Assembly (NCBI RefSeq): GCF_030445035.2
Contig: NC_080673.1
Coordinates: 201,250,216 to 201,314,215 of the forward strand
Source of the DNA: Dasypus novemcinctus
Lineage: Eukaryota; Chordata; Mammalia; Cingulata; Dasypodidae
Length of the DNA: 64,000 bases
Reading direction: 5' to 3'
Shown here: one piece after another, positions 44,180 through 56,095 of the stretch
Position numbering within the stretch: the stretch's first letter is position 1
Layout of the letters: every line of letters begins with the position of its first letter
Notes under the pieces: model-generated
Database searches by the model: none
Seen by the model: the letters and a program-made list of their open reading frames with translations, nothing else
Told to the model about the DNA's origin: nothing
Program-made: the position numbers and the translations under genes

Positions 44180-46205
44180 TGGGAAAAGGTTTTATGTTAG
44201 ATATGTAGGAGTACATATTGTATATATGAATTACTGTGATCTAAAACTCTTGTGAAGATAAGCTTAATAATTAGAAAAAAGAAAAGAAAAAGATAGGACA
44301 TAGACACTGAGGAAAAGACGGAAGTAGTTGCCTTGCCAAGTTGCATACAGGGCAACACTTATTGCAGTGATGGAAGGCAAAACATCAAAAACAAAGCTTT
44401 TGCATTTTTAAATTTTTTGATACCCCAATTTATTTTTACCTTAATTTTTCCAAATTCATATGTATTCTACATCTAACCTTTAAACTCATCACTATATTCC
44501 ATTTTACTATTAATGGAAACTGGCAATATATTGGGCTTCACTTTTCAGGAAGTTTTGGATCACAAAGAGGTTCAACAATGGCAGGGGAGGAATACTGGTG
44601 TGGGATGTTATTGACAGGGGGCACATGTTTGGCAGGGAGTTCTCCAGGGCATATATCCAGGGTACATAAAAATGTTTGGATATTTTCATAGTGGATACAA
44701 TTAAAAACAACAACTGAGGGAGTGCTGAGTTCCTAGCCAGGGGAGCTCTGTCACAGTCCCTAAAGGAACAGCAACAACCCCTCAAGTGCAACAGCAAAGA
44801 CCAAAAAAGAATGAAGGTCCAACAATGAGCCCTTGATACTAATGACTATGCTTGTGAGTCTGTGCACCTGAAATAAGAACAAGGCCTAGAGTTGCATGGT
44901 GCCTAAGAGTTACCTCCTAAGAGCCTCCATGTTGCTCAAATGCGGCCAGTCTCAAAGCCAAACTCAGCATGTAAATGCGTTGCCTTCCCCCCCAGCATGG
45001 GACATGACTCCCAGGGATGAGCCTCCCTGGCACTGAGGGATTACTACCACGTACCAGCTGATGATGTAACTAGAAAATGACCTTGAATAAAAGGGTCTAC
45101 TCGGACCAGCTGAATATCTTAATCTACATATAATACCAGGAGTTAAAAATGCTTTTTGACCTGAATCAAGGGGGAAATGGAAAGGACAAATGTGTTTATG
45201 TGGTTATGAGCATCCAAAAAGAGCCGGGAGGTTATTAGAGGAGTTGCCCTTATGCACACCTCAGCAGAGTCCCAGAGACAGATAAAGTAGATACAACCCC
45301 AGGTATTGGTTCTTCTGAGGGCTACAGAGACCCACAAGTTCTATGGTCATGGCAGATGGAGTTCAGTATCATGTCAGTTGGCCCTACTTTGGAGTTTGTA
45401 TTTCTTTGTGATAGAGCTGGGCTCAGATATGATCTTTGTTCACAAGCCTCTCCTGTCACTTTTACCAGAACTGTAGTTGGTGCTGGGGTTTAATATATAC
45501 CCAGGGGACCTGAATCTCTGGACTGACCATGTGATAGCCTGGCCCTGAGCCTCAACAGACTTCAGCTCCTACATTCTGATTTATTGGTCTTACCCCACTC
45601 AGCTAACATGGAGTTGAAGAAGGTCAACCACCACACCAGGGAGCCAAGAGTTCCTACAACTGAAAGCAGTAGGATTGCATCCAACATCCATGTGGAATGT
45701 AAGCCCCCTCTTGATATAGATGTGGAGTGGACACAACCTTTCCAAGGTCCACAGGATGGAGGAATAGAGTATGGATTAGAATGGACTTACTGATAATCTA
45801 TTCATGAACTATTGTGATTAGTAATCGAAGAAAAGGTGGCATTGGTGTGGAGAAAGTGGCCATAGTGGCTGCTGGGGGTGGGGAATGGGAGGAGGAGGTA
45901 AGATGTGGAGACGTTTTCGGGACTTGGAGTTGTCCTGGGTGATGCTGCAGGGACAGTTACCAGACGTTGTATGTCCTCCCATGGCCCACTGGGTGGAACG
46001 TAGGAGAGTGTGGGCTATGGTGTGGACCATTGACCATGAGGTGCAGTGGTGCTCAGAGATGTATTCACCAAATGCATTGAATGTCTCATGATGATGGAGG
46101 AGATTGTTGTTGTGGGGGGAGGAGTGGGGTGAGGGGGGTGGGGGATATATTGGGACCTCATATTTTTTGAATGTAATATTAAAAAAATAAATAAAGACAA
46201 AAAAT
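44180..46205 (+). mobile_element. L1-linked 3' module, copy D
   Basis: About 2 kb collinear with 1440-1514 plus 2566-4502: GAATTACTGTGATCTAAAAC near the start, GTTTGGATATTTTCATAGT, then ATGACTCCCAGGGATGAG, and finally GGGACCTCATATTTTTTGAA with an A-rich tail. It is independent of the left copies and confirms the module's boundaries on the 3' side. Confidence 0.75.
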
Positions 46206-47057
46206 AAAAAATAAAGCCACAAATCTGATGGGATTACCAAGGGAGTGAGTGCAGTGGAGAAGAGGGAAGGACTGAGGGCAGAGCCTGGATCACATCCACG
46301 ACCATAGCCAGGGAGAATGGGAGGGACAAGCAAAGGAATCCAAGGAGGGCAGCCAGTGAGGTGGGGGGAGGAGTGGAGAGGCGGTATCCTGGATACCATG
46401 AGATGAAAGCTCCTCAAGAAGGAGGAAGTAATCAACTGGGTCCAATTTGATGGTGATCACATTGAATATAAAAGTATAAAATAAGTACAAGAGAGAAAGA
46501 TAGTCCTGAAAAGAAAGTTGTTACTTCTATCAGAGATTCAGAAAGGGCTCAGAGTAAAAGTTTCACACTTTTACTTAGGAGGAGGAATTCCACAGATTTT
46601 CAAGGAAGTTGGGAAGACAGTCCAGCACTTGCTTAGACATGGAGATCTGAAAAAGTGCTACATTCAGGAAGGGCTGGGTTGAAATGCCTAGAGAAATGGC
46701 TCTGAGTGTGTGTTTATGGAGGAGGGACAACTGTGGGAGGGAAAGAGTGGTAAGTGATGGAGCAGAAAGCCAAAGCCAGATCGGGTGAGCCTTATGGGCA
46801 TTAGAAGAATAGTGTAAGTAGATTTATTAGAAAGTGTGCTCTGGTTTTTGGGTAGAAGACAGATTGGGCACAGGAAAGAGCATGCCAAGACACATACCAG
46901 AAAGCCATCGCTGCTGTCCAGGTGGGAGGTTAGGTGAAGGGTTTACCTTCAACCAGAACGACATTATCTTGGAAAAGGGAATGCATGGACTTTTGTGCTA
47001 GAGATACCTTTGATGAGCAAAAGTTGCTTTGGATTCCAAAGCAACCAAACCACTGTG
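46206..47057. other. Unique intergenic DNA
   Basis: Nothing recognised apart from AG-rich text. Confidence 0.45.
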
Positions 47058-47066
47058 TTGACATTT

Positions 47067-47442
47067 TTTTTTTTTTAAGATTTATTTTTATTTATTTAAT
47101 TCCCCTCCCCTCCCCCAGTTGTCTGTTTTTCTGTCTTTTTGCTGCGTCTTGTTTCTTTGTCCGCTTCTGTTGTCGACAGCAGCACGGGAAGTGTGGGCGG
47201 CGCCATTCCTCGGCAGGCTGCTCCCTCCTTCGCGCTGGGCGGCTCTCCTTATGGGTGCACTCCTTGCGCGTGGGGCTCCCCTACGCGGGGGAGACCCCTG
47301 TGTGGCACGGCACTCCTTGCGCGCATCAGCACTGCGCATGGGCCAGCTCCACACGGGTCAAGGAGGCCCGGGGCCTGAACCGCGGACCTCCCATGTGGTA
47401 GACAGACGCCCTAACCACTGGGCCAAAGTCCGTTTCCCTGTA
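47067..47442 (-). mobile_element. DAS-type SINE
   Basis: Minus orientation, with its poly(T) start at 47067, CT-rich body and head at 47400-47442. It is flanked by TTGACATTT at 47058-47066 and 47443-47451. Compared with the copy at 29329-29729 it lacks about 45 bp in the middle of the body. Confidence 0.9.
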
Positions 47443-47554
47443 TTGACATTTGATGCTAATTAGAGCTCTTACTATGTGCCCCACCCTGTTATAAGTGCTT
47501 TAAATGTATAAATTTATATAATCCCCCAAACAAACCTATGAACTGTGAAGTAGG

Positions 47555-47665
47555 TATTATTATCCCCATATTACAGATGAGGAACCCAAGGCGCAAAGAA
47601 GCTAAGTAAATTGCCCACTGACTCACAGCTAATAAATGGCAGAGCTGGGCTCTGCAACAAGCAAA
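47555..47665 (-). repeat. MIR fragment, antisense
   Basis: ATTACAGATGAGGAACCCAA and AAATTGCCCACTGACTCACA on the plus strand are the reverse of MIR core text. Confidence 0.55.
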
Positions 47666-48454
47666 CTGGCTCAAGAGTCTTTCCTCTTAACCTCTGGACT
47701 CACTTGCCCTCTGCAGTTCTGCTTTGTTTCACCAGGTGAGTTAAATCATTTGAGGAAAGAGAACATAGGCTCTAAAAATTAATAATACCATGTGGAAAAA
47801 ACCAACAACAATACCGCCCTCTGATGGGGTAGCCTTGGGGAAGAAAGATCAGTGGTGGGCAGGCCCTCATTTGGGACAAAAAGAGCAAATAGTAGGGTAA
47901 GACCCATCAGAGGGTAGAGTCTTGGTCATAGGCTAGATATTGCAAATGTTCTGAGAAAGTTCTGAACTAATGTTGTGACAAATAAGAGCAAATGGAGAAC
48001 TCAAGAGATGCTGAGAAGATAGGGTCTACCAGTTGACTGAGGAGAAGGAAGAAGGAGTCCAAGTGTGGTAATGGGCTAATATGCAAGGGGAGGAGCAGTA
48101 TGCTTCTATTTTGTTGTATTTGAAGACCAAAGCAAAGGAATCCCTTCAGGAATTGACAATTCTGGGTTGACCCATCATTGGATCCCAATCTTCATGCCTC
48201 TTTTATTTGACCCTGGTCACACAACCTGTACTGGACAGAGACCCTCTGTCTTTGGTTGACTGTTTGGCCTTACCATGATCAATGTTGGTTACACTCTGAC
48301 CCCACGACATTTTCAGTTCTTCTTACTGATTTTCCCTGACTGTGCACCTGCATTTGAGCCATTTGCCTCCACCAGGAGTTTCTAGACTTTGGCTATACTG
48401 TCTCTTCTACCTCCATCCCTCTTTAGCTTAAGTGACCAATTACACTGTAAGTCC

Positions 48455-48665
48455 TTGTTCAAATTCCACATCCTCTAAGAAACCTTTCTGCCCCATCTCA
48501 GACAGAATTATTTGCTCCTTCCTCTGCTGTCTTCTAGATTTTGCCAAAGCCTCTTCTACTAACTTACAAGGACGAACACTTTCCTTTTCATCTCACTAGT
48601 TGCCTAGTTCATAATAAGCTCTGGATAAATATTGCAGAAATGAACAATAAATAAACACTTGTTTG
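48455..48665 (+). repeat. L2 3' end
   Basis: CACATCCTCTAAGAAACCTT through GCTCTGGATAAATATTGCAG, the order of an L2 terminus. Confidence 0.6.
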
Positions 48666-49296
48666 AGAAGTTCAGATTAGTCCAAGTTTTCAGTGATTTA
48701 CTTTCACTACCTGGAAAGGGTTAGCAGAGGCAGGAAATGAAGATGCTTCTAGCACTGGTCTATTCATCTGGAATCCCATCACCATCTCTTGGCTGTCTAC
48801 AGAAATCACTTAGTCTCTGAATTGTGTTGCTTCAACTGTAAATCTCGTTGATCACATCTACCCTGCAGAGTCAGCATGAGGGTTAAGAGGGCTAGTGTGT
48901 GCTGAAGCCTGGCTCCCTGTCTGCATATTTAACATCTGACGTCTCAGTGAGTGGTAGACAGTGGTGGTAGTGGCGGTAAAAGCGAATCAGTTACTTATGT
49001 AAATTTTTTTTCAGCAAAAGGGAAATCTTTTGACAAAACAGGTCTGTATACTTGTACTAAATAGAAAATAAAAGTTTAATAAGTCATTCCCATGAACCAT
49101 CTGAGAAATCAGAGGTATCTAAGATTAAGGAGGAAAAGCATGGTCCATATGTGTGGAAGATAGTCAAAGAAACAAAGACTCCAATATAGCCATGTGGATT
49201 TAAAAAAATCAACATCTGAAATATTTTTTTTAACAATCCAGTTACTTAACTGAGATGTTATTGCTGGTTTCATAAGTCAATTAAACAAGCATGTCT

Positions 49297-49490
49297 TCAC
49301 CTGCCGAGTGGTACCGTAGGGCTTTGCAGTCACATGGGTTTGGGTTTAATCTAGACTCCCCCACTTACCAGCTGGTGACCTCGGGCGAGGTACTCATCCT
49401 ACCTGAGCTTGAGCCTCTGGCAGTGCCCGTGTGTAGGTTTGTTATGAGGAGGCAACGAACGATGTTTGTGATAAAGCGCAGGTATGGACA
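49297..49490 (+). repeat. MIR
   Basis: GGCTTTGCAGTCACATGGGT, CCACTTACCAGCTGGTGACC and TGTTATGAGGAGGCAACGAA follow the MIR consensus order. It lies just past the CYTL1 3' UTR; open frames here are shadows. Confidence 0.7.
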
Positions 49491-49699
49491 ACATACAATG
49501 TGTCCCCAAACATGAACTGAGGCTTCTCCCAGTGCTTCAGAACAGACATCCACGCTGGGTGGATTGAGGCCAACCCAGAGACACCCAAGCTTGGTGGAAG
49601 GCAAGAGAAAGATGCATCATGCTGAGAGCAGGAACTTTCAGGAAGAGTGTGAAATAAACACTCTGACATCCACCTTGGATAAATACAGCAGGACATGTG

Positions 49700-50258
49700 T
49701 ATCTCGCTGTAAATGTGTTCTTTATTTGCTTTTCATCACAGAGTGGCTCCTGTCAACAGTATTTAATGATCTTGCAAATAACATCCTAAAAGCAGTATAA
49801 TTTATGTAAAATTGAAAGATAACTGTAATGAAAGCTTGTGGGAGAAGGTATGAAATAGAAGCTTGGCTAAATGTAAGCATGTTCCAATCAAGAAAGAAAA
49901 ATGGTAGCACGACTCCACTAAAGCAATAATAAAAACACACAATTTTGCTGCTTCTAGTTGTTCTAAAAGAGAAGCCATTAGTCATTTTCTTCTTAGTGAT
50001 CAAATAAACACACTTGTGTATCTAACCACTCTGGCAAAACATAACCAAAGGGAATACAAAATGAGGTTTCTAACTCTATGCTCAAAGCGGGTTCCTGGGC
50101 AGGAGCCCTGGGCTCTGCTTTCCAGAAAACAGAGACAAGGACTGTTTCTGATGCTACAGTAACAGGGGGGGGCCTTAGGGGCTGTGGCTTTAGCCCATTG
50201 AGTCTGGGCAGCTGACAAAACCACTGTCCCTTGAGTTCTTTCTCTGGTCTGGGCTGCC
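49700..50258 (-). other. CYTL1: CYTL1 3' UTR (inferred)
   Basis: Runs from the CYTL1 stop to just past the first good polyadenylation signal on the minus strand (AATAAA at 49726-49721). The inferred length of about 550 bases is similar to what I recall of the human transcript. The cleavage site itself is not visible. Confidence 0.6.
49721..49726 (-). terminator. Likely CYTL1 polyadenylation signal
   Basis: AATAAA on the minus strand (TTTATT on plus), about 530 bases after the CYTL1 stop. It is the first canonical hexamer I found downstream of the stop. Confidence 0.55.
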
Positions 50259-50342
50259 TTAGTTCTGACCCTCTGGCAGGACGGTGGTCACCGGGATTGG
50301 GTATTCCAAGGTGCTGCAGTCATCTGATAAGAACACCAAATC
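50259..50342 (-). CDS. CYTL1: CYTL1 coding exon 4 and stop
   Basis: Codes 27 residues beginning DLVFL, then TAA at 50261-50259. The acceptor is CATCTCTTCCAG. The C-terminal PVTTVLP block is family-typical; the last residues (EGQN) differ slightly from human. Confidence 0.95.
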   Translation of the reverse strand, partial: DLVFLSDDCSTLEYPIPVTTVLPEGQN

Positions 50343-53300
50343 CTGGAAGAGATGTGCAGTGAATGGAATTGTAGCTGAGGGTGGGTGCAGAGCCCACCTG
50401 CAACTGTCAGACTCCTGGTTACCCTCAGAGACCGTTCCCTTTGCCCCTTGGTATGAGAAGTCCCCATCCTTTATTCTCCCAAGGAAAGCTAGTTGCTGCT
50501 TTCTTCTCATTTCCCATAAAATCCTGTATATTCTTTTATTGTTGAATTCAATCATCAGTTGGTTGATGAGATGGATGGATGAGGGAGTGAATGAATGAAT
50601 GAATGAATGAATGAATCTCAATTACTGAGCAACAACTCTGGGTCGGGTCTCAGGATACCACGAGTAACAGCATCTGATCTCACCTTCCAACACTGGAGTA
50701 AATGACACCACTTATCAGACCGTAGGATAAGTATCTCGTCTTCCTGTCTTCCCCCAGGACTACGAGGAGAGGGGAATGAGGAGGGAATGGATGTGGAGGG
50801 CAAATGTGTAACAAATCATTGGTGCGTGAACAAAAAATTATAATTCAATAACTAATTACTAAAAGTTTTCTGCAGGCCCACTCCCAATCAGGCATGATGC
50901 TAGAATTCTACCTATATCACCCTATTAGGGTTCTCTGGATCACGAGCCACCACGGTGCCGGTAATTATTATGATCTTCCCAATGAACTCACGAGATGGAC
51001 ACTATGATGTTCTCAGTTCCTGTAGGAGGAGCCTGTGGCTTGGAGAGAGACACTCCCTGCTGGGAAGCAGGGGGACAAAGACGAGAGCACAGGTCCATCT
51101 ACTGCACCTCTAGGACCTTGGGGCTCTACTTTGTACATCTTGATTAGTGCGATCTTCTGCAGTTTTCTTCCCCCTTTGCAGAGCACACCTGAAGATCCTC
51201 CTCCTCCAGGGGGTAAGAAGAATTCTTCCTTCTTGGAATTCCATAGTCCTCAGGTTAAGCCTCCCACTCCACCCCCCACTGCTCCCCCGTTTGGCTACTG
51301 GCAGAGCAGTCCTTACGATTGGAGTACAATCCTGGGTTTTGACCCCACACCCATTGGGCCTCTTGGCTCAACCATGGCTGGATGCTCATCACTTGAGCAG
51401 CCTCGGCAGAACAACGAGCAGAAAAGGAACTTCCAAAGGGGTGCACTTACCCGCCTGCAGAACGAGTTCATGATGGTATACAGTTTCCGCACCTTGTCTT
51501 TCAGGGCATCGACCTGAGACACTCTCCAACACTGGGGCGACGCAGCGAACTCCCGCAGCCTGGCCAGCACACAGTAATTCTGGAGGGGGCAGGGAGTCGT
51601 GAGGCGCTGGAGGGAGGGAGCCGGGGCTCCTGCTTCCTCTGGAGAGGCTCTCTGCCCCCACCTCCACCCAGGCCAGGGAATAATGGGCAGCAGAGGTTCA
51701 GAGCCAAGCCTCCTCACTCTGGGCAGAGAGACTCCACTTACGTGTATGTCCAGGTACAGTCTGGGCAGGTATCTCACGCAAGGCTCCTGCAGAGAGGGAG
51801 ATGGGTTATGGGTGCCCCTAGGATGCAGCCATAGCCTGATCACTGAAGGCTCTCTGCCAGCCCTCACCACCCACAGCACCAGAGCAAGAGGGGTCGTGCA
51901 GCCCCAGACCCCTGAGCCTTCTTTATGCAATGACAAGCGCTGGTGACTTCTGGCTCCATATACCCCATTCCTCCAGCCATGGGGAAACTTCCCCTCCAGG
52001 AGTCCACTTGCAGAATTCAATCTCTATGTCATTTACTACAAGGCCAGGAAGTGCTTCTGTGTTCTCCCTCTCCGTAATTTTATGGAACACTATTTTATTT
52101 TCGCTTCTCTGCCAGACTGGGGGCCAGAAGATGTGGCTTGTGGTCCTGTCCACCAGGCATTCCCGCTGTGACCCTAGGTCAGCCCCCTGCCTCTCTCTGA
52201 CTCTGTTTCCCAGTTGTGAGATTAGTGCGTTAGGATACATATTCTCTCAACTTCCCTCCAGCTCTGCAGTTCAGAGCCTAGGGATTTTTTAAAAAAACAT
52301 TTTAAAATCAGGTGTCTTTAAAGATGATTAGTAAACAACAAGGAATTTGCTGACCAAATTATAGTGCAACTGTGTAACAAATGTTACAAGAGAATATTAA
52401 ATTATTTGATGGTCTCGTTAAAAAGTAAGTCATAAAACCGAGCTGTTTCACCCAAATTTAGTTTTTGACCACATACCTCCCCCGTGTGAATTTGGACGCC
52501 TATGTGTAAGACACAAAATTGAAATGCTCTCCAAAATGTTATAGCACTAGTTACCTCTAGGAGGTAGAATCGCAAGTAATATTCATTTTCTGTTTTGTCC
52601 TCTGCATTTTCCAACCATCTACAGAGTATTTTATAATTAGGAAAAAATACATGTTATTTAACTTTTAGGAAGAACATCAAAAGAAGGTGTTAGGCTTGGA
52701 GACCGAGCATCTGAGAAACATTATGTCCTACTTGAAGTCTTTTACAAGTGGTAAAGGGGCGCTTCTCAGTTTCACCCAAGCTTTTGAAGTTGTTTATTGC
52801 ATTTTGTTTCTGGGTGGACGCGCAGGCAGGAGGCCCAGTGGAATTTCCTCTCTCTGAGCCCGGGTCTTCCTCTTAAAATAGTAACAGCCACAGCTGACAG
52901 CTACCAAGTCTTGTCCTTAGCCAGGCCTTGCCCTAGAGGAACCTTCATCCTCGCAGCCGCCCTGAGGGGGTGCTACTGGGGCCACCTTTTCTAGGCGTGG
53001 AAACTGAGTTACCGGGGCCCGAGCTGGCCCAGCAGGAAAGGGCTGAGCCCCTCCCAAGGCCCTTGCTTCACCCCCTCTCAGTCAGCTTCTGAAGGGAAGG
53101 CCTAAGCTGATTTCCTTCCTTCAACCTGAAGTTCTAGACACTGCAAAGAGCTTTTTTACATTTAACCGCAGGTCCTTTGATAGTTACCAGCAAATTGCAA
53201 ACAAAGCTTGTGATCTCTTTGATCATTTTTGTTTGCATCTTAAAAAAAAAGAAGGCAACTCGCTGGTATTCTGTTTCATTAGGATGGGAATAAAACACAA

Positions 53301-53571
53301 ACACTCTGGCTCTTCACACTGACCCAAAACCAAAACGACCTTCGCGTTGGCTTTGGTGGGAACGCAAGCCTCCGCGAGCTGCCGAGCTCCGGCCACCGGG
53401 TCGCCGGGCAGGGGGACTCACCGCGGGCTCCGTGGCCTGCAGGCTCTGGAAGGTGCCCGTGATCTCCCGGCTCAGGCTCAGCACCCTGGAGTAGCAGGTC
53501 GGGGGCGCGGGGCGCGCGGCGGGGAGGCCGGCCAGCAGCAGCAGCAGCAGCGGGAGCGGCGGGGCCGGCAT
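50259..53571 (-). CDS. CYTL1: CYTL1, cytokine-like protein 1, four coding exons
   Basis: Small secreted protein expressed in CD34+ cells and cartilage in other mammals; no enzymatic role is known. Coding exons on the minus strand are 53422-53571, 51742-51786, 51451-51579 and 50259-50342, giving 50+15+43+27 = 135 residues plus stop (human has 136). All splice sites are canonical: donors GTGAGT, GTAAGT and GTAAGT, each acceptor ends in CAG or CCAG, and all introns are phase 0 (about 1635, 162 and 1108 bp). The protein has a Leu-rich signal peptide (about residues 1-22), then TCYSR, EPCVRYLPRLYLDIH, NYCVL, the block LYTIMNSFCRR and the tail EYPIPVTTVLP, all characteristic of CYTL1. Six cysteines are kept (TCY, EPC, NYC, PQC, SFC, DDC). 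No frameshift or stop was seen, so the gene looks intact. Identification is by recall of the human protein, not by a search. Confidence 0.97.
50587..50616. repeat. (TGAA)n microsatellite in CYTL1 intron 3
   Basis: About seven TGAA units, near the 3' end of the intron. Confidence 0.9.
51451..51579 (-). CDS. CYTL1: CYTL1 coding exon 3
   Basis: A 43-codon exon starting NYCVL and ending SFCRR. The acceptor is CCCCCTCCAG and the donor GTAAGT (51450-51445). It carries three of the six conserved cysteines. Confidence 0.96.
51742..51786 (-). CDS. CYTL1: CYTL1 coding exon 2
   Basis: A 45-bp exon coding EPCVRYLPRLYLDIH. The acceptor is CTCTGCAG and the donor GTAAGT (51741-51736). It is too short for an ORF scan to detect as a gene and is identified by exact agreement with the CYTL1 core sequence. 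Confidence 0.95.
53130..53260. promoter_or_regulatory. Candidate intronic element in CYTL1 intron 1
   Basis: An AT-rich patch in otherwise GC-rich surroundings. It carries LEF/TCF-like CTTTGAT twice, SOX-like ACAAAG and FOX-like TGTTTGC within about 90 bases (53170-53240). CYTL1 is linked to chondrogenesis and SOX9 in the literature, which makes the cluster plausible, but motif content alone is weak evidence. Confidence 0.3.
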
Positions 53572-53900
53572 CGTGTCCTCGGTGGCTTCACCACGGCGCC
53601 GGCCGCCCCTTTAAGCAGCCGGGGGGAGGGGGCCGGCAGCTGCTGGGGGTGGTCCCCGGCCCAGCTCCACGCCTGTTTCCTGTGGGGCCCAGCCAAGCCC
53701 GGAGGGGTCCAGCCAGGGTGGGAGAGCGGATGGCGGCACCCCCACCCCACCCCCGGCCGGGAACACTTGATCCTTTCAGAGCCGAAGGCCCCTCCCGGCG
53801 GGGCGGCGGGGCAGCGGGGCCTCCCTCTCTCCTGCTTGCCTTGGGAAGGTCTTTTCTCCGTAGGGGCTTTTCCTGTCAAGTCTGAAATGGCAGGAGCAGT
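53400..53900 (-). promoter_or_regulatory. CYTL1 promoter and CpG-rich start region
   Basis: GC- and CpG-rich DNA spans exon 1 and the DNA upstream of it. A TATA-like CTTAAAG lies at 53615-53609, about 40 bases before the ATG and next to a GC box (GGGGCGG). If it is used, the 5' UTR would be very short; otherwise initiation is dispersed, as in CpG islands. The start site is not determined. Confidence 0.5.
53422..53571 (-). CDS. CYTL1: CYTL1 coding exon 1 (signal peptide)
   Basis: Encodes residues 1-50. The start is ATG at 53571-53569. The signal peptide holds a run of six leucines, partly coded by a pure CTG run (CAG on the plus strand, about 53533-53550), which is prone to length change. The exon ends GAGCCCGCG before donor GTGAGT (53421-53416), so the junction reads EPA|EPC, matching EPS|EPC in human. 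Confidence 0.95.
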
Positions 53901-54299
53901 AGGGTGGGGTGGGGGTGCCGATGGCTGGGATGGACAGCTCGAGGTGAGAGGGGGCAGCCTGTCCCCCCAGTTATCCCAAGGACTGTTCAGTAAAACCAGC
54001 TCATCTCCCGCACACAACTGGGGAAGGGGCCAGAAGTGACAGACTCAGCATCTGCCCCACCCAGACAACCAGGGGACCTGGCGGCCACAGGCCTTCCTCA
54101 GCCGCAGGGCACATGCTAAGACCACCCTAAGGGCCCCGGTGAGACCTCCTCATGCTGGGCCACGGAAGCCACCAGTCCCGCCCCCTCCCAGCAGGCCGCA
54201 GGAAGGGGGGCCTTTCTCCAAGCCCCCATCTCTTCTGGGGACTATGCCCAGGGTAACAGGACCCAAGTCAAAGGGGTGGGCACCCGGTGCCCAACCGGG

Positions 54300-54400
54300 C
54301 AGTCACTTTTAGTTATGAACTTGGGCAAGTTTCTTAAGTCTTTCCTTGCTCTCCTTATCTGTTAAATGGGGTGATAACAGTACCCAGAATGGGGGAGGGC
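54300..54400 (+). repeat. MIR fragment
   Basis: AACTTGGGCAAGTTTCTTAAG, then CTCCTTATCTGTTAAATGG and GGGTGATAACAGTACCC-like text. Confidence 0.6.
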
Positions 54401-55984
54401 CGTTGGGAGGAAAAAATCAGCACCTGCTGCTGCTCATATTAAGCCAAGCATATGGCCCCGGGGCCACACGGTGTATGCTTCCAAGAGGTGTGAGCCAATG
54501 TCACACTTTCCCCTAAATCCTACAAGTGGCCCACGGAAGCAGAAGCTGCAGAAAAGTCTCATTTTCCAGGAGGAAACTGAGGCGCAGAGAGTTCCGGCAA
54601 CATGTCCAAGGCCACAAAGCTGGGAGGCTGCAGCTTGGTGGTCTTGAGATAAGCCCCTGTGCCCTGTGCTCCTTCCATCTGTCCCTGCACAGTGTGGAAC
54701 AGGAGGGGAGCAGGACTCTTAGGATGCAGAGTTTGGGCCCTTACACTGCCTGAGACCAGGGGACAAGTCAAAGAGAGAGGAAAGTTCCTACTTAACACAG
54801 GGCATTGCATATCTGTGGCCACCATGCCAGCCACTCTGAGACTCAAAAGCCAGAGAAACGTGTGCTGTGATTCCCCTTTCCCAGGAGAAGAAATCGTGGG
54901 TCTCCAAGGCCGTCTTCTAAGCCTCCTGCTGCCAGGGAGGGCAGAAGGTAGCAGGGAATGAGCTGCACAGGCCCAGGACAAAACCACCAAAGACGAGGGC
55001 TATGGGGTTGGGTGGCCTGGGCATGGGGCGGGGTGGGGGGGGGGTGTCACAGCTGCTCCCCACTGTTTGCCTGGAGAGACCCTGCTCTGGGCCTGGGAGC
55101 CCACTTTCTGTCCCCAAACAACCGGCCTCAGCCCAGGCCATGTCTGAGGTCCCTCCAGCCCTGATGTTTTTTCCTTCTACTTCTCCAGCATTCAAAGCCC
55201 TGGGTAGTGATCCCAAGCCATGGCCTTCCTGTTTTGTAGGTAAAAATGTGTTCTCTAAACACTGCTTGCATGATGACATAGGAACCGCCTCTCGGGCAAC
55301 CTCCAGACAGGGGAGAACTGTGTGTGCTCGGATGGGGACAAGCAACAAACACAGGCGAGTTTTTCTTCTCCGCAGCCGGGGACTCCGGGTCTGCTTTGAA
55401 ATGCCCCAGGGCTTCTGGATGTGTCCATAGAGCGGGCTTCAGATTCAGGACAGGGAAGGAAAATAAGCACTTGGTTTTCACTGCCCCTTTCGGAGCAAGG
55501 CGATGCCTCTGTGCTGGAAAACAAGAGTCATCTGTACTTCTGAAGCTGGAATGAATGTGTCGCTCAGAGATCCTACTTCGTTCTGCTCTGAAGAGCATGT
55601 GGCGTGGTTGAAGGGGCTGCTTGGGCAGATCAAACCAGCTCAGTGCTCAAGGGGGCTTGCAGGCCTGCTGTCAAGTGTCAAGTCCTTTGTTGAATACGGC
55701 GCCCATAGCCCAGCGACGGAGGCAGACAGGAACTGGCAAGACGCCGATTCAGCACACTCTGCGGCACCCCAGGGAAGCATCCCGTCTGACTGCTGAGCAG
55801 GGACAGGGAGGGGGGGAGCTCTCCAGAGGAGAGGTGCCCAGGGCCCACTCCCCGGGCAGGAGGGGAGGAGGGGGACAGCCTGTGCAAAACCCAGAGGTGG
55901 GCGAGCATGCGCCCTGGGAGCGCCCCCTCCTGCCTGGCCCTCAGCTAGGCTTCTGCTGCACCCCGTGCTTCATGTATCGAGGAG

Positions 55985-56095
55985 CCCACATTGCATCTGA
56001 CTCTCTTCCCGACCATGAGCTCCTCCAGGGCAGGGGCTTGCCTTGTCATCTCAGCGCCTCCAGCACCCATCCGGGGAGACTAGATGCTCAGGAAG
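55985..56095 (+). repeat. L2 fragment
   Basis: CATGAGCTCCTCCAGGGCAG followed by CTTGTCATCTCAGCGCCTCC, an L2 3' segment. Confidence 0.55.

Noticed and set aside
51035..51517. A 160-residue plus-strand frame inside CYTL1 intron 3 and exon 3
   Set aside because: It runs antisense into a well-supported CYTL1 exon and has no recognisable domain; I could not link it to any gene.
53478..54039. Frames antisense to and upstream of CYTL1 exon 1
   Set aside because: CpG-rich DNA around a promoter; frames overlap on both strands and share nothing recognisable. A divergent noncoding transcript is possible but not shown.
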